From assembly GCA_022828595.1 (NCBI GenBank), contig JAKGHH010000006.1, forward strand, positions 17,666,499 through 17,730,498: 64,000 bases of DNA, given 5' to 3'. Positions 1 through 11,139 of the stretch are shown here, piece after piece. Below the pieces are notes generated by a model. That model saw nothing but the letters and a program-made list of their open reading frames with translations, did not search any database and was not told where the DNA came from. The position numbers and the translations under genes were made by a program. The stretch's first letter is position 1, and each line of letters starts with the position of its first letter. This stretch comes from Nelumbo lutea (Eukaryota > Streptophyta > Magnoliopsida > Proteales > Nelumbonaceae).

Positions 1-172
1 TGAGTCTGAAGTCCCCTAGTCAAATTGGAAAGACCATCCTTGTGGGCAACTAATGAAAAAGAATGTCTTCTTCCAGTTGTGGACGGACACGGGTTGTCCA
101 CTACCCTACTATGCCAGCCTTGGAAGCACCACAAACCTTCCCCATCGGGATGCTTCCTTAGTGCAACAAACA
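1..172. repeat. edge of a dispersed repeat
   Basis: No gene is seen here. The first 50 bases resemble 11,140-11,195 (shared words such as atccttgtgggca), which is the start of the R1 repeat that follows block A. The window therefore probably begins inside another copy of that repeat. The class of the repeat is not recognised. Confidence 0.4.
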
Positions 173-514
173 TCAGAGGACTTTTAGGGTCACAGACATG
201 TCTTGGAGGTAGGCCATCACCAACATGACCACTATCATCCTAATGACGTTTGGGGCACGATGGCTGAGGGAAATGTTGTAGTAATTGAGGATTTCTTGAA
301 TGAGGGGAGGGAAAAGAAAACGAAGGCCGAAGTGGAGGTAGTGCTCATGCACACACACCTCCCCCTTAGCAGACTGCCATGGCTGATCACCAACAAAAGG
401 GAATCTATCCCTATAGCCCCCTGGTATATGATACATCTTGCATAGAACCCTCACTTCTTCTTTGTCGAGCCCACTATCAAAATCATAGCGGGGATGATGC
501 ATCAATGCCACACC
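173..514 (-). pseudogene. fragment of a 'putative gypsy-type transposon' protein
   Basis: The minus strand is open for about 112 codons and includes the words GEVCVHEHYLHFGLRF and FPPLIQEILNYYNI. These match my memory of the plant domain called 'putative gypsy type transposon' (Pfam family Transposase_28 type), in which a G-E-x-x-V-H-E motif is followed by an aromatic-rich helix. There is no ATG at the front: the frame is closed by a TAA just upstream and the first possible initiator is GTG. The C-terminal part stops in ordinary sequence. It is therefore a decayed internal piece of a transposon-derived gene and not a working one. A short stretch of the same DNA (gtgctcatgcacacacacct) recurs at about 34,770, where block B begins. 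The identification is by family resemblance only. Confidence 0.5.
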
Positions 515-2585
515 TTAGTGAGCAGCCTGAACCCGCTCCTTAGGAGTAGGTTCCTCAGCCTCCTCAGGCTCCACCACTTAGGGAAGTTTAGGAGCATTCC
601 CTATGCCATCAACCCTCGGTCTCATGAAGCCAGTACCTTCATTAGGAGAGACTACATCCCATTGGTTGCACTCGACTGTCACTCCCACTACTAGCTAAGG
701 TGGAAGAAGAGTTGCTGGGGTCAGTCCAGTTAGGTGGGGAATAACACTTAGTTCAAGGAAGAAGAGTTGTTGACATATTGAAGATAGGAGTCCTTTACTT
801 AGTGTTTGCTTGAGGAAGGAAGACTTAAGGAATCAATTATATGTAGTTGAGGTCTCTGCGATCATAGGTAAAGACTCAATGTTTGAGCAAATGGTGAAGA
901 CTCGCTCAATCAGTCTCCTTATTTAAAGGAAAATGCATGGCTTAGATTGTTTTTGATCCAACGACCGCAAACTAACCAATTTGACAACCCAAACTGGTGA
1001 GCTGCACATGGCATCGACCTTGTGGAGATGAAACAACACCAAAAGAGGGATCCGGTTCGTCTGTTTGCTTCGGGTCAAGAATGACCCAAACCGAATACCC
1101 CTTTGCACTGTTCCGTGCATGGCCTTGACCAATCCACACCAACACCCATCCCACGTATGACCTCCACTAGATGACATCAACACCCATACGGGGCATGGCC
1201 GACACACATGGATGTCTTGCACCTGTACTGGCCACTGTCTCATGGTCTCGGCCCGTAATGATCCTTCACTAAGATGGAGAGCGAGTAGGGAAGCAGTCGC
1301 CAGCAACTGCCAAGAAGAATCCTCTATAGCCCAAGACGACACCTCCGTGCAGCTCCATAGTACTCTCTTTGGCCGAGGTCAAGGCCACACAACACGTCAT
1401 TCGCCCTCGACCACTATGGCCTTGAGATTGGGGGACAAGTGATGTAGGATACTTGGTGGACCTCAGATCGTGCCGCATGGCATTGGCTAGATTAAATCCT
1501 GGCTGCACATCACCAACTGCTTCCAACCACTCCTAAGAAAAGGTTAGCTATTAACAGGGGCACTCACCTCAAGGTAAGCACATTCAAAATCCCAAGAGAA
1601 TTATCCATGGACATTAAGGATCGACTAAGCTGTAAGCCCTCGTCTCTTGGGGTAATACCTGGGGCCTCAGACATGTGCTCTTCCCTTGTTTATAGATTGG
1701 ACCAGTCGTTTGTGGACTCTAAGGATATTATTACCTTGTTGCTCTCGGCCCCATATCAAGCAACAACAACTTCATTAATTGAATTTGAGAATTGTTTTTT
1801 CTTCTAAATTTTGTTATTAATCTCATGCTATGTACATTTATTGGCTTTACAAGAACACACAAATGGGGAGTAGCCATTCCCTAGCCCAAACCCTTAACCC
1901 CAACCCTGGTGGCAATAGGCTGGGTTTGATCCCAGGCCTCCACTATAGCTAGCTATAGAATGTACCAACCGAATTACCACTAATTGGTTCCCATCTTGAG
2001 CAATTAATGCATGTACTTCTCCTAATATATAACTTATATAGAAATGAATAACTTTGAAGCTCAATAACCATAGAAAGGAAAGAAATTTATTTTTTCCACT
2101 ACCTTTTCCCTTGAACAATGAATTGATTCACACATGTGGTGAGTTCACTTGACAATTGGGTGAATGGGGAGACCTACAACTTCATTAATCACAAGATGTG
2201 TTGGTTTTTGCTCTTCGGTTCTATTTATGGACATTAATCATCAAGATTAATGCAACAGCTTTACTTTCTCTTTCTATCCATTCACCTACACAATGTGAAG
2301 GGCAGCAAACCCATGTGATCTTGTTTGTGTACAACTAGATTCGGTCCCATAGCCATTGTGGATCAACAGTATCACTGCTCTATAATCTATGAGATAATAA
2401 TTAGGAAGTTGCAAATCCAATCATATGTTAACAAAGATAATGATATAATTTAAAAAAAGCAAAATACAGATTTAGATCTAATAACATATGGAAAAAGAAG
2501 ATTTGCTATTGAATGGTATTTCCAATTTTCGTTGGGAGAAATACTCCCTGGTCCTATACGTAATGTAAATTTACAATGCTGAATT
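515..2585. other. gene-less stretch, duplicated in block B
   Basis: I see no supportable gene. About 960-1800 is closely similar to 34,900-35,630 and about 2090-2580 to 35,636-36,080. Short open frames on both strands are not conserved as protein between the copies. The stretch may be decayed transposon DNA linked to the gypsy-type fragment on its left. Confidence 0.6.
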
Positions 2586-4524
2586 TGAAGGGATAGGATA
2601 TCCATCACATGGACGTCCAAAGATTGCGGAATAAGGGGGCGAATTTCAAAAAAAAAAAAATTCTCTCTCTTCAACTGGGAATCGAATTCCCTATTTAGAA
2701 AATCATATTTTCAAGGATCATTCATGAACCATAAACTGAACCAGATGTGAACCAAAAGAAGTAGGGAGGGATTATACCTGATACGGAGAAGCAGTATCTC
2801 CCAATGGAGGTGTTCACGCCCAAGGAAGGATCCAAAATCTACTCCCACTGAAAATGGCGCAGTGCAGGGTGGAGTAGAATCAGCAGTGTTCTTCCAAAAG
2901 AACTTGACCCTTCACAAGAATCAATTGGATGGCTTGTGAATACAACTCCAATCAATATTTTCTCCAAAAGATTGGTATCAAGATCAAATATTGATTTCTC
3001 CCAAGAACTGAAGATCGAACTGCTGGAGGCAACAGCTGCAGGAAGGAGGCAGCAAGAGAGTATTTGCAGGGTACAAAATTCTCTCTTCTTGTAATCTTAG
3101 CTCTGAAGACAAGAGTATGTTGGTTGCATGTCTAAAGGCTGTCATCCCCTCCTCCTTTTATAATCTCAAAGGGATCAGCTCCTAATCCCATTAGGAGTTG
3201 CTAACCCAAATCATATTTGAATTAGAAGTCCCTTTAAGTGATAAGGGATAAACCTTATCTTATCTGCAGATTAGATCAGCCATCTCCTAATCTAATTAGG
3301 AGGTTTCTATATCTAAATCTTATTTAGATCTTGGACTCTATAAGTGGATAGGGTCTGGGCCCAATCCTATCAGCTGATCCATCTCAGAATTCGCCCCTTT
3401 AAGTGACTAATCAAATTAGCCCAGTTCGAAATGGGCTTATGGCCCATTTAAGGTTATGTATTCACTTAGCCTTCCAAACTAATGCTCAGTTGGGCTTTCT
3501 TGTATGGTGTGGGACCCTAACATTGATCTACACATCAACCACATGGGTTCAGCCCAACCTTTGTTACAAGGCCTAGCCGAATACACTGTTATGGACAGTA
3601 CACCCCCTGAAACCCATCTCATGAGCTCTATGGGCCCAACACTTACCCTAAGTGGTCCCTGGGCCAAACCACCTTGTAACACCTAGGGACTATGGGCAGA
3701 TGCAAGATTAGCCCATCAGGTATTATCCTCAATGGTCTTACACGTAACCTCTCAGCCCATAATGATCATACACTGCCCGACAAGAGAGGACCTCTCCCTC
3801 GGCTGTAAGGAACAATGTTTCACTCTCTGCTTATATGGATTCTGGGAATTAAAACCTTTTGCAAACCTTTTAGAAACCATAATATACATAAAAATATATT
3901 TTGCAAAACAAATCTGAACGATTGAAATCTGTTGTCGGTAGTCTTCGTTTCCATTAGTGAGAGTGCATCCCCGATCAATACTTTTGTCCAACAAAGGGGC
4001 TGATCCTGTCACTATGATCATCCACTCAGATGAATTCTCAGACTGTCCCAACGTACAAAGGTTTTGACCCCCGCTAAGGATCTCACTGATTGGTACATCA
4101 AAGACAGCCCAATCCGACACCTAGTGCAGTATCATAATCGAGTCTAGGGGTCGGGTGTAACTTTCTAGTTTTGCCCATCAATCTCCAAGGTCTAGGGCAA
4201 TATTGAAAATCTGGTCCAATTCAAAGATTCAATTAATCCTATACTGTATGTGCCTAGGGTCTCACCCTGGCAGCCGAGACAGGCCACCCCAACCGACTTG
4301 GTGGCACCATAGTGTCAGCCTTGTCATGATAGGTCTCCCCAGACCGACCCACTGGCTTTGAACATTCTAAACTAACACGAGTCTCATTAAGTGTCCAGTT
4401 TAAGGGTATTACACAGAAACATACCAAGGGAACATGAATCAAATATGCACTTTTATTCATTTACAATAAACTCATAAAGTACATAATCTTGATTGAAGCT
4501 AAGGGCATACAAAACTGTCTAATA
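2586..4524 (-). mobile_element. solo LTR of a Ty1/copia element
   Basis: Read on the minus strand this is a complete 1.94-kb LTR that starts TATTAGACAG (TG mutated to TA) and ends CCTATCCCTTCA. It is flanked by perfect 5-bp target duplications, gaatt at 2581-2585 and gaatt at 4525-4529. Block B (around 36,080) preserves the unoccupied site, so the insertion came after the block duplication. No internal region is present, so it is a solo LTR left by LTR-LTR recombination. Short open frames inside it recur in every LTR of the family and are not genes. Confidence 0.92.
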
Positions 4525-4529
4525 GAATT

Positions 4530-4836
4530 TTCAACAATATACTTTGAAGAAAATAGGGACATTGGTTTCAATCTCAATCCCCTCCTTAACTTTAATTGCA
4601 ATGTCTTTTCATTTCACCAGAAGCTACAAAATTGGAGAGTTTGGATTTAATGCTGGCTCATCCTCCATTAACTTTGATCGAAGAGTGAAAAATCTTTCTT
4701 TTGGATCCAAAGCTGCAGCAGCCCTTTGAGCCTGTGGGCTCGCTCGTGGGCTTGTGGCACATGGAGTGACAAGCAAAGAAGGTTCTATGCATTGATTCCT
4801 TTTTCAATGGCTGGCCTTTGTGAAGATGATCTTGTG
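4530..4836. other. 3' flank of the minus-strand SAUR
   Basis: This is the downstream region of the SAUR on the minus strand, matching 36,085-36,379 in block B. It holds no gene. Its conservation in both blocks fits 3' untranslated sequence. Confidence 0.5.
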
Positions 4837-5145
4837 TTACTCCTCTAACAATCCATTCAAAAGGTGGATGAAAATGTCTTCTTTGCAAGGAATCGTTAGG
4901 CCACCCATCGGATGATCAAACCCAAACTCTTCCTCGGCCTGACCTAACAATTCTTGGAATGAAGGATGACTCAAGTAGGATACTGGAATAAAAAACCTCC
5001 TCTTTTCTGCTTCTCCTACATAAACTGCCAAATGACCCTTGGGAACATTGGCTGTTGTTGACCAAAATGATTGGTTCCACCCTCCTGAAAGAGAGCGGCG
5101 AAAAATCTCCTTTGTGTGAAGCAAACCAGGCAATCGGAAACCCAT
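4837..5145 (-). CDS. SAUR family auxin-responsive protein
   Basis: This is a single-exon gene of 102 codons, the usual SAUR size. SAUR proteins are small, auxin-induced proteins; well-studied members inhibit PP2C.D phosphatases, which activates plasma-membrane H+-ATPases and promotes cell expansion. The N-terminus MGFRLPGL is a typical SAUR start. The SAUR core follows: [12 protein letters not shown] (about residues 37-48), a basic patch, [17 protein letters not shown], then [17 protein letters not shown] near the end. I chose the ATG at 5145, because the longer frame to 5154 begins with a TTG codon. The close paralogue at 36380-36685 keeps the same start. The frame is intact, with no stops or indels. 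A long TA run lies about 140-160 bases upstream and could serve as a TATA region. A broken plus-strand SAUR lies about 800 bases upstream in divergent orientation. Confidence 0.95.
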   Translation of the reverse strand: MGFRLPGLLHTKEIFRRSLSGGWNQSFWSTTANVPKGHLAVYVGEAEKRRFFIPVSYLSHPSFQELLGQAEEEFGFDHPMGGLTIPCKEDIFIHLLNGLLEE

Positions 5146-5274
5146 GGTTTTCAAGGTTACTTGGCAAATGAAGGATTCACAAGATATTGATCTCAGAAGA
5201 TGCTATTAGAAAACACTGAGAGCATCAACACAAGTAAAAAATGAAAGATGCACTTTTCCTCAGCATGTGTACAC

Positions 5275-5283
<9 letters not shown>

Positions 5284-5305
<22 letters not shown>

Positions 5306-5330
5306 GGGAGAGGGAGAGAGGGAGGGGGGG
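5284..5330. repeat. (TA)n microsatellite followed by a GA-rich tract
   Basis: A run of about ten TA units is followed by a gggaga-rich stretch. It lies upstream of the minus-strand SAUR. Related TA/GA tracts occur in the paralogous promoters at 8380-8410 and 36,830-36,845. Confidence 0.85.
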
Positions 5331-5949
5331 TAGACAACCAAGGAAATGGTGTGGTCAGAAGACTATTCGCAAAAGAGTGGCTAGCAGGAAACCCCACATT
5401 TATTCATATTAAACCTTCTAAGGGACATCCTACATGTGAAATCACATGACTTTTCCTTTTAACCCATTTCCGAAAATTTGTTGAGAGGCCATAACTTACC
5501 AATATTACATCGTTTCATGCCCCACTGAACCCACTTGAGTAGACATGAAGAGTGGACAACTAATTGATTGTATATCGCCTATAAATCCATTCCATTGAGA
5601 ATCCATGGCATTGTAATCCCCCTTAATGTAAATAGTTCCTTCATGGTTTCTGGTTAATTTCTTGAAGTTGTATCATTATATAGTTTGAAAGCAAAACACC
5701 CGCAGGTTTTGAGACACAGTAGAAAGGCGGAAGCCAAAAAAACTTGTTTGTGTTCCATCTACTCTCCGCCCTTCACATGCGTTGTCTCTTTCTTATGAGT
5801 CAATACAATGAACTGACACATATATATAACAGTCTTCATGATAACCAAATTGCACATCAAAACCGAAAAAGGGGACAACATGTCCCTCCTTCTCTATCAA
5901 TCCTTGTTCTTTGATTTCTTATTCTTCCTTCTCTATCAATCCTTCTTAC
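5331..5949. promoter_or_regulatory. shared region between divergent SAUR copies
   Basis: This intergenic DNA is conserved in three places: here, at about 8400-8790, and at 36,840-37,500. It holds a TGTCTC auxin-response-type hexamer at 5783-5788 followed by a TATA-like acatatatataac at about 5817-5829, both on the side of the plus-strand SAUR. In block B the hexamer is kept at 37,310-37,315. The TGTCTC motif is the classic binding site of ARF transcription factors. Function here is inferred from position and conservation. Confidence 0.5.
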
Positions 5950-6179
5950 TCCAAATCAATCAACTTCATCAGCAGCAGCCGCCACAGATGTCCCAAAAGG
6001 CCATTTGGCTGTTTATGTTGGAGAGACCCCGAAGTTGTTTATGGTTCCAATCTTCCTTCCAAGATTTGTTAAGTCCGTCTGAAAAAGAATTTGGCTTCAA
6101 TCATCCAATGGGTGCTCTCACCTTACCATGCAAAGAGGATGCCTTCATTAATCTCACATTTCGTTTGAATGGCTTATGA
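5950..6179 (+). pseudogene. broken SAUR gene
   Basis: This is a SAUR copy matching 9765-10079. The first 24 or so codons, including the MGIRLPGL start, are missing, and the preserved part begins at the serine-rich linker. The core [12 protein letters not shown] is readable in one frame. A deletion around the K-K-R-F-V-V-P stretch and the following Y-L-x-H-P segment shifts the frame, and that frame ends at a TGA near 6080. The C-terminal part ([15 protein letters not shown] to RLNGL) remains open in another frame up to the stop at 6179. With no start and a frameshift it cannot make a normal SAUR. Its counterpart in block B, 37552-37839, is less damaged. Confidence 0.9.
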
Positions 6180-6997
6180 GTATTAGCAACAATGATTTAT
6201 TCTGATCAAGAAATTGATTGGCCCCGGCCCGTTCAAAATTTGTAAATAATTTTCTTGTGGAAGAGAGTCGAAGAAGAGGAAAAAGAAATCCCTTGTTTCA
6301 AGTAAAACTATACAATATAATACAAAATTTTGCCTTTTATTCTTCGGCAATTAAGTACCAAAGTTTTTACACTCCTGTGAATTAAGCCTTGACAATTAAG
6401 TATCTATGTCAAACACCAGCCAAAAACTTTTTCAAATGATGTTCTGCTTAATTCAACCGAAGATGCATTCCTAAAAATAAAATAAATGACATAACTTTGT
6501 ACAAGAAACCAAAACATATATAAATAGATAAACAAAAAATGTGACCACGAGGTATCCTTCTCGCTACATCCCATATACCAAGAGCAGATTGTATATAGAG
6601 CTCTAACGTCAGAAGATGAAGTTACCATAGATGTACGTTTTCTGCTTCCACCTAATTACTATTATTGTGAATGTTGTTGTGTACTCAACCAATGATTTAT
6701 AGGAACATTTGGTATTGCTCATCTTTATTGTACAAATAGTATGTTTGAACCGTCTCAGCCAATCAGTCAAGAGCGAACACATTCAAAACAATAAACACTA
6801 ATTTAGGTAAGTCTCAGCTTCGTTGCTGGTAAATCTCCTCAAGTTCGCCTAAAACCTTTTTTGACCGTTCTTCTAACGATAGCCCTCCAAAGTACAAACT
6901 ATTTGAAACATTACATATGAATCCAATCAAAGGTGTATTTCTCTCTTTCTAGTGCCAAATCCTGCAATTCTTTTCGGCACATTGTAATTATTGAAAG
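6180..6997. other. 3' flank of the broken SAUR, no gene
   Basis: This AT-rich DNA matches 37,840-38,345 in block B. No conserved reading frame is seen. It ends at the left terminus of a Mutator-like element. Confidence 0.5.
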
Positions 6998-8340
6998 GGC
7001 AAACTTCTTAAACTATCCTTACTGTTTAGTTAATTGACTAACTCTACTCATATATATTGTCTTAGAGTACCCTTAAGTTTTCTGACAACTGACTAGCTTT
7101 ACCCCTGCCGTTAACATCTGTTAATATTCCATCAAATCCTTATACATGTGGCACCACGTGATATATACAATTATTTTAAAACCCAATATTACCCTCAGTC
7201 CCACTTCTGTATATCAGGTAAAAATCACTGCCTACAAACGAGACTGTTATGGTCTCTGCTGATTTTTTGTCAATGATCCCACACAACGAGAGATCCATGT
7301 GGTGGTGCAGCTCCAATTCCTTCAATGTTGGGCACTCGTCAGCGATATTTGCCAACCCAGTCTCAGTAGCACAAATTAGAACATGCTTCTAAAAATTAGG
7401 GCATCGATGGGCAATAACTCGTAGTCCTTGATGAATTGAAGTCTGCGGAAAGAAAGCGGAGGAGGAGAAGAAGAGAGGAAGAGTATAAGACAAAGAGGAG
7501 TTGCGTAGACAGAGAGTAGAAGGGGTTGTTGGAGAAAAAGAACAGGAGGAGGAAGAAGAAAGATTGCAGAGAGAGAGAGGCAGAGAGATAACGTCTTGCT
7601 TCTTGTCGATCCTTGTAGAGATCACATCTTGGTTGTTGTTGCCTCATAGCAACCAAGAGATGGAGTTGCTGCAAGAGTTGTGAAGCCAACCCCAGACACC
7701 GGAATGGAGATTAGTCCCGGAAGAAAGTGGCTCAAGCAGAATAAGGCACTAAGAAGGAGAGCTTCGTACCTCATAGATAATCTATGAAGAAAATCCTGAC
7801 TCTCACTTCAATCCTAACTGCTCAAGCAAGGCTGCTTGTGGTATTGTTGACGTATTACCATATCAAGAAGGTTCTGGACAGCGGCTATACAGGCAGAGCC
7901 ATCGCAGAACTTAACAAATGCGAGCCACGGGAGCTTCCTGGTATAATATATCATCTTCTAGTACTCGTATAAATAAAAGGGCAAATTTCTTAAATATCCC
8001 TAGGGTTTAGGAAATTGACTAACTCTACCCTTGCTATATACATATTATCTTAAATTACCCTAAGTTTACACCGGTCTAAGTTTGCTTTTTCTTAAACGTA
8101 AAGAAGGGAGATAAAAAAGCTGAAAAGGCTTGCAGAACGGAGGCTACAGCTGGGTTTGCATAGGCAACGTAAAAAGCAAACATGACATAGAGCAAGGATT
8201 TTGATATTTCGACCTCTATGTAGTCAACTCGATTTATAGGTGGCGTAAAAAGTTTATTTGATTTTAGCATTTTAATCAGAGCAGCTAAATTCTTGAGACC
8301 TCCGTTTTTTAGCCTGAGCTTGAATCTGCTAAGCTTCGCC
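6998..8340. mobile_element. Mutator-like element remnant (block A copy)
   Basis: The left terminus starts gggcaaacttcttaaac and is followed by about 200 bases matching the left end of the block B element at 38346. Inside is an F-box/LRR fragment (7252-7427) and a second copy of the terminus-type sequence at about 7979. The right terminus present in block B at 40,621 is missing here, so the element is truncated on the right. The end at 8340 is approximate, where similarity to block B fades. Gene fragments inside long terminal repeats are typical of Pack-MULEs. Confidence 0.5.
7252..7427 (-). pseudogene. F-box/LRR protein gene fragment
   Basis: The minus strand reads as leucine-rich repeats of the cysteine-containing plant F-box type: GLRVIAHRCPNF, a stop codon, then KHVLICATETGLANIADECP and TLKELELHHHMDLSLCGI. 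The spacing of L-x-x-L-x-L and the C-P/C-M-D-L pattern match plant F-box/LRR proteins, which are substrate receptors of SCF ubiquitin ligases. Only about two repeats are present, and a TAG interrupts the frame after CPNF. The block B copy (38599-38774) is open at that point but has its own stop earlier. The fragment lies within Mutator-like termini, so it was probably captured by a transposon and is not the remains of a local gene. Confidence 0.7.
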
Positions 8341-9545
8341 GCTCCAAGACTATATAAAGAGCAAAATTACTAAATGTGTATATATATAGAGAGAGAAAAA
8401 GAGAGAGAGAGGTAGACCAAGGAAATGTTGTGGCCAACAGGCATTATATTCTCAAAAGAGTGATAGCAACAGAGCCCACGTTATTGATATTAGGCCTTGT
8501 GAGGGACATGCTAATGTGAAATCACATTATTTTGCCTTTTAGCTCATTCCCAAAGATTTGTTGAGAGTGAATACACAACTTACTAATTCATCATTCCATG
8601 TCCGATGTCCCACTGAACCAACTTGATCAGACATGAAGAGTTGACAACTGATGATTGTATATAGTCTTCACATGTGTTGCTCCAATCTCATCAAATACAA
8701 TGAGATGACACATATACATAGTCTTCGTGATAACCAAATTGCACCTCAAAACTAAAACTGAAAAAGGGGACCACTTATCCATATAAGAGTTGATAGTCGT
8801 ACATAGAAAGAATTTTCCTTGAAGTTTTACCCATAAATAGATTTTGGGTGAATGATGGTTCAGCCCAGCATTAGAATTCTTAGGCCCAACATACAATTAG
8901 GATAGGTGTCAGTTTGGAATTAATGCTAATTCATAGGCAGGTATTAACGAATAAGGTAGGGGTATTTAACATTTTGAATTATTGTTGATCTGCAGTGGAA
9001 TTCAGAATTCTGCAGTGAGCTGCAACATACTTTTTCTTAGGATATATACCACAGCACAACCAATCCTACCAATCTTGATAATTGACCGGGGTGGCAAAGC
9101 CATGTGAAACCATAACGTCATGACCCATGTCCCCCATCGTTGCCCATGTAACTACACCCTTGTCATCAGTTATTAACAAATTTATTTTCCTATATTGATA
9201 TAGATCGATGTATACAGGCCACTGACTTGAGGTTATAGTGGGATTTGGGCAAAGAGTTTACCATGGGTGTAGGTTTGTGCCTATGCAGCTCTACCCACTA
9301 GTTTAAACCGACACCAACTTTGGCTAACAAATGGCTTTTCTTTGTCTAGTGATCACTCAATAGTAGGTCTCTGACTCAAACAAAATGTCAGAGCTAGCTG
9401 TGTTCCAAAACCAAAGGCCAAGTCTGCTTTGTAGGGGCCCCTACTTACCTACCGATTCATGTGAAAGTGGAACAATCACACCAGACCTAACTACAGCCAT
9501 AATAATGGAATTGGGAGCAGAGCCATGTGAAACTCTTCTTAGTTA
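8341..9545. other. intergenic stretch upstream of the 9765 SAUR
   Basis: About 8400-8790 is another copy of the SAUR promoter unit seen at 5331-5870 and 36,840-37,400, but no SAUR follows it directly. From about 9078 the sequence matches block C at 52,625. I see no coding region. Confidence 0.55.
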
Positions 9546-9551
9546 TGTCTC
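9546..9551 (+). promoter_or_regulatory. TGTCTC auxin-response-type hexamer
   Basis: A perfect TGTCTC lies about 214 bases before the SAUR start at 9765. This hexamer is the canonical ARF-binding element. It falls in the roughly 467-base segment that is absent from the block C copy. Confidence 0.45.
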
Positions 9552-9630
9552 TTATCATGGTCTATGCAACTGTGTCTTCACCACTCATTAAATAATACTT
9601 TGAGAGGATTCCACTTCTATCTGGTCCATC

Positions 9631-9639
9631 TATATATAC
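9631..9639 (+). promoter_or_regulatory. TATA-box candidate
   Basis: The sequence ctatatataca lies about 130 bases before the SAUR start codon, a normal spacing for a plant TATA box with a short 5' leader. It is missing from the block C copy because of the promoter deletion. Confidence 0.55.
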
Positions 9640-9764
9640 ACAGGCATACCACACTTCGATGCCATCTCACTTCAGGCCTTTAATTTGCAAATTATCTCTA
9701 TTCTCAAAGTTGTTCTTCTTCTTCTCCTTGTTCTTCTAGGGATAACCGAGCATATATATAAGCC

Positions 9765-10079
9765 ATGGGCATTCGCTTGCCTGGATTGGTTCATGCCAAG
9801 ATGATTCTTCGACGTTCTTTTCTTACTGCAAATCAATCAACTTCATCAACAGCAGCAGCAGCCACAGATGTCCCAAAAGGCCATTTGGCTGTTTATGTGG
9901 GAGAGACCCAGAAGAAGCGGTTTGTTGTTCCCATATCCTATTTGAACCACCCTTCCTTCCAATCCTTGCTTCGTCGGGCTGAAGAAGAGTTCGGATTTGA
10001 TCATCCAATGGGTGCTCTAACAATCCCGTGCCAAGAGGATGCCTTCATTAATCTCACATCTCGGTTGAATAGCTTATGA
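9765..10079 (+). CDS. SAUR family auxin-responsive protein
   Basis: This is an intact single-exon SAUR gene of 104 codons. It opens [18 protein letters not shown], followed by a serine/alanine-rich linker, then the conserved core [13 protein letters not shown] (about residues 37-49). Next come a [11 protein letters not shown] strand, NHPSFQSLL and [17 protein letters not shown], with a short tail ending RLNSL. The start is ATG, preceded by aagcc. A TATA candidate and a TGTCTC hexamer lie 134 and 214-219 bases upstream, so this is the best-equipped SAUR of the window. Auxin control is inferred. Its duplicate at 52833-53129 is almost identical through the core but has lost both promoter elements and the last residues. 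The frame has no stops and no unusual codon use. Confidence 0.96.
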   Translation: MGIRLPGLVHAKMILRRSFLTANQSTSSTAAAATDVPKGHLAVYVGETQKKRFVVPISYLNHPSFQSLLRRAEEEFGFDHPMGALTIPCQEDAFINLTSRLNSL

Positions 10080-11139
10080 GTATTAGCAACCATCTGGAAC
10101 CGAGAAATTGATTGGCGCCCGTTCAAATTTTTGTAAATCCTAGGAGTAGCCATTATATGTAAATAGCTTTCTTGTGAAAGAGAATTGAAGAACAGGAAAA
10201 AATTAAACAATACAATTTTTTTCCTTTTGTCTTTATCCTTGGAGATTCTAAGTTAATGGTTTTAATTTATTCAAGCTATTTTCTTGTTTTCTAGTTGATT
10301 AATTTATTATAGTTTTCGACATCCCCTATGAATTCAGCCTTGGCAATTCAGTACCAAAATGTTGCAGGAAAAAATATATATATACACACAAGGCCAGATT
10401 AAGCTAAGGTACACTCTGAATGAACAAAATTGAACCTATTTGCTTAAAAAACAAAACTAAATCCCATCAGGGGATTTAGAATTATGAACAAAATTGTGCA
10501 GATGTGCATTTCAGCCATATTCGCAAGAAGGATATATAATATTATCTTACCTCTTCTGCTCAAAGTTGTAAAAGCTACCTCTCCAATTATGTAGGGTGTT
10601 TTAAGAAAACCTAAAATCTAGGGTAGGTTTTTCTAAATCCATCGTGTTTCAATACATAATCCATTTTTAAATTAATAAAAAGGTAAATTACAAAAACCTC
10701 CCCTATGTTAAGTGATTTACCTATTTTTCAAAGTTGCAAGTCGAACCGGACCTCGCCACTTTTTGAGTAGAGATCACATTTGCACCCCACAAACACCCGA
10801 CATGCACATCTCAGCATGCATTGGGAACATCTCCCAAAGTTGTCAGTGGGAAAAGTTCCCAATACATGGTTGGGATATGTTGTGGGGCGTTTGTGGAACA
10901 CAGATATGAATTCTTTTAAATGCTGGTAATAGTACTCGGGCCATCAGCTTTCAAAGAGCCTACCAAGGATGACGGGAAGGCCATCAATGGTCCCACATAC
11001 ATGGATTGTAATAGTGCCTGAACCCGAAAACCTAATCCTCTGCCACTAAAGGTCTGGCGTGAATTGTCCCAGTCAACTGAATCCGATTCATCACGGCCAA
11101 CTCTTCATTGTTGTTGTACAACTTGATCCTCTTGGCCAA
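10080..11139. other. 3' flank and unassigned DNA
   Basis: Up to about 10,655 this matches block C (53,130-53,495 and 58,126-58,390). That homology includes the empty target site gctaaggtac at about 10,403 for the Harbinger element of block C. From about 10,680 the sequence aaggtaaattacaaaaacc resembles a transposon terminus. A short inverted repeat (attgggaac with gttcccaat) lies near 10,825-10,865, which may be a small MITE. The minus strand of 10,980-11,200 is open in one frame but gives no protein I recognise. Confidence 0.45.

Larger units (their letters stand above)
330..10655. repeat. duplicated segment, block A (SAUR block)
   Basis: This segment is related to block B (34,740-40,640) from about 330 to 8,340, and to block C (52,620-58,390) from about 9,078 to 10,655. 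Matching landmarks include 960-1800 with 34,900-35,630, 2090-2580 with 35,636-36,080, 4525-8340 with 36,085-40,380, and 9078-10,655 with 52,625-58,390. Block A alone carries the solo LTR at 2586-4524. Blocks B and C carry their own private insertions. Within block A the intergenic DNA at 5330-5870 is itself related to 8400-8790, which points to an older tandem duplication of a SAUR promoter unit. Confidence 0.8.

Noticed and set aside
7396..7689. Serine/leucine-rich frames on the minus strand here and at 38723-38973
   Set aside because: They come from a gaa/gag-rich simple tract read in reverse. The two block copies differ in start and length, and no domain is present.
7784..7972. Small gene with the words AIAELNKC, also at about 39,180-39,310
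   Set aside because: The word AIAELNKC is shared by both blocks but the surrounding frame is interrupted in each, and I do not recognise a family. It may be another captured fragment, but support is too weak to list.
10781..10880. Hairpin between attgggaac and gttcccaat as a microRNA precursor
   Set aside because: The paired stretch is only about 9 bases with a long unpaired loop, too short for a miRNA stem.
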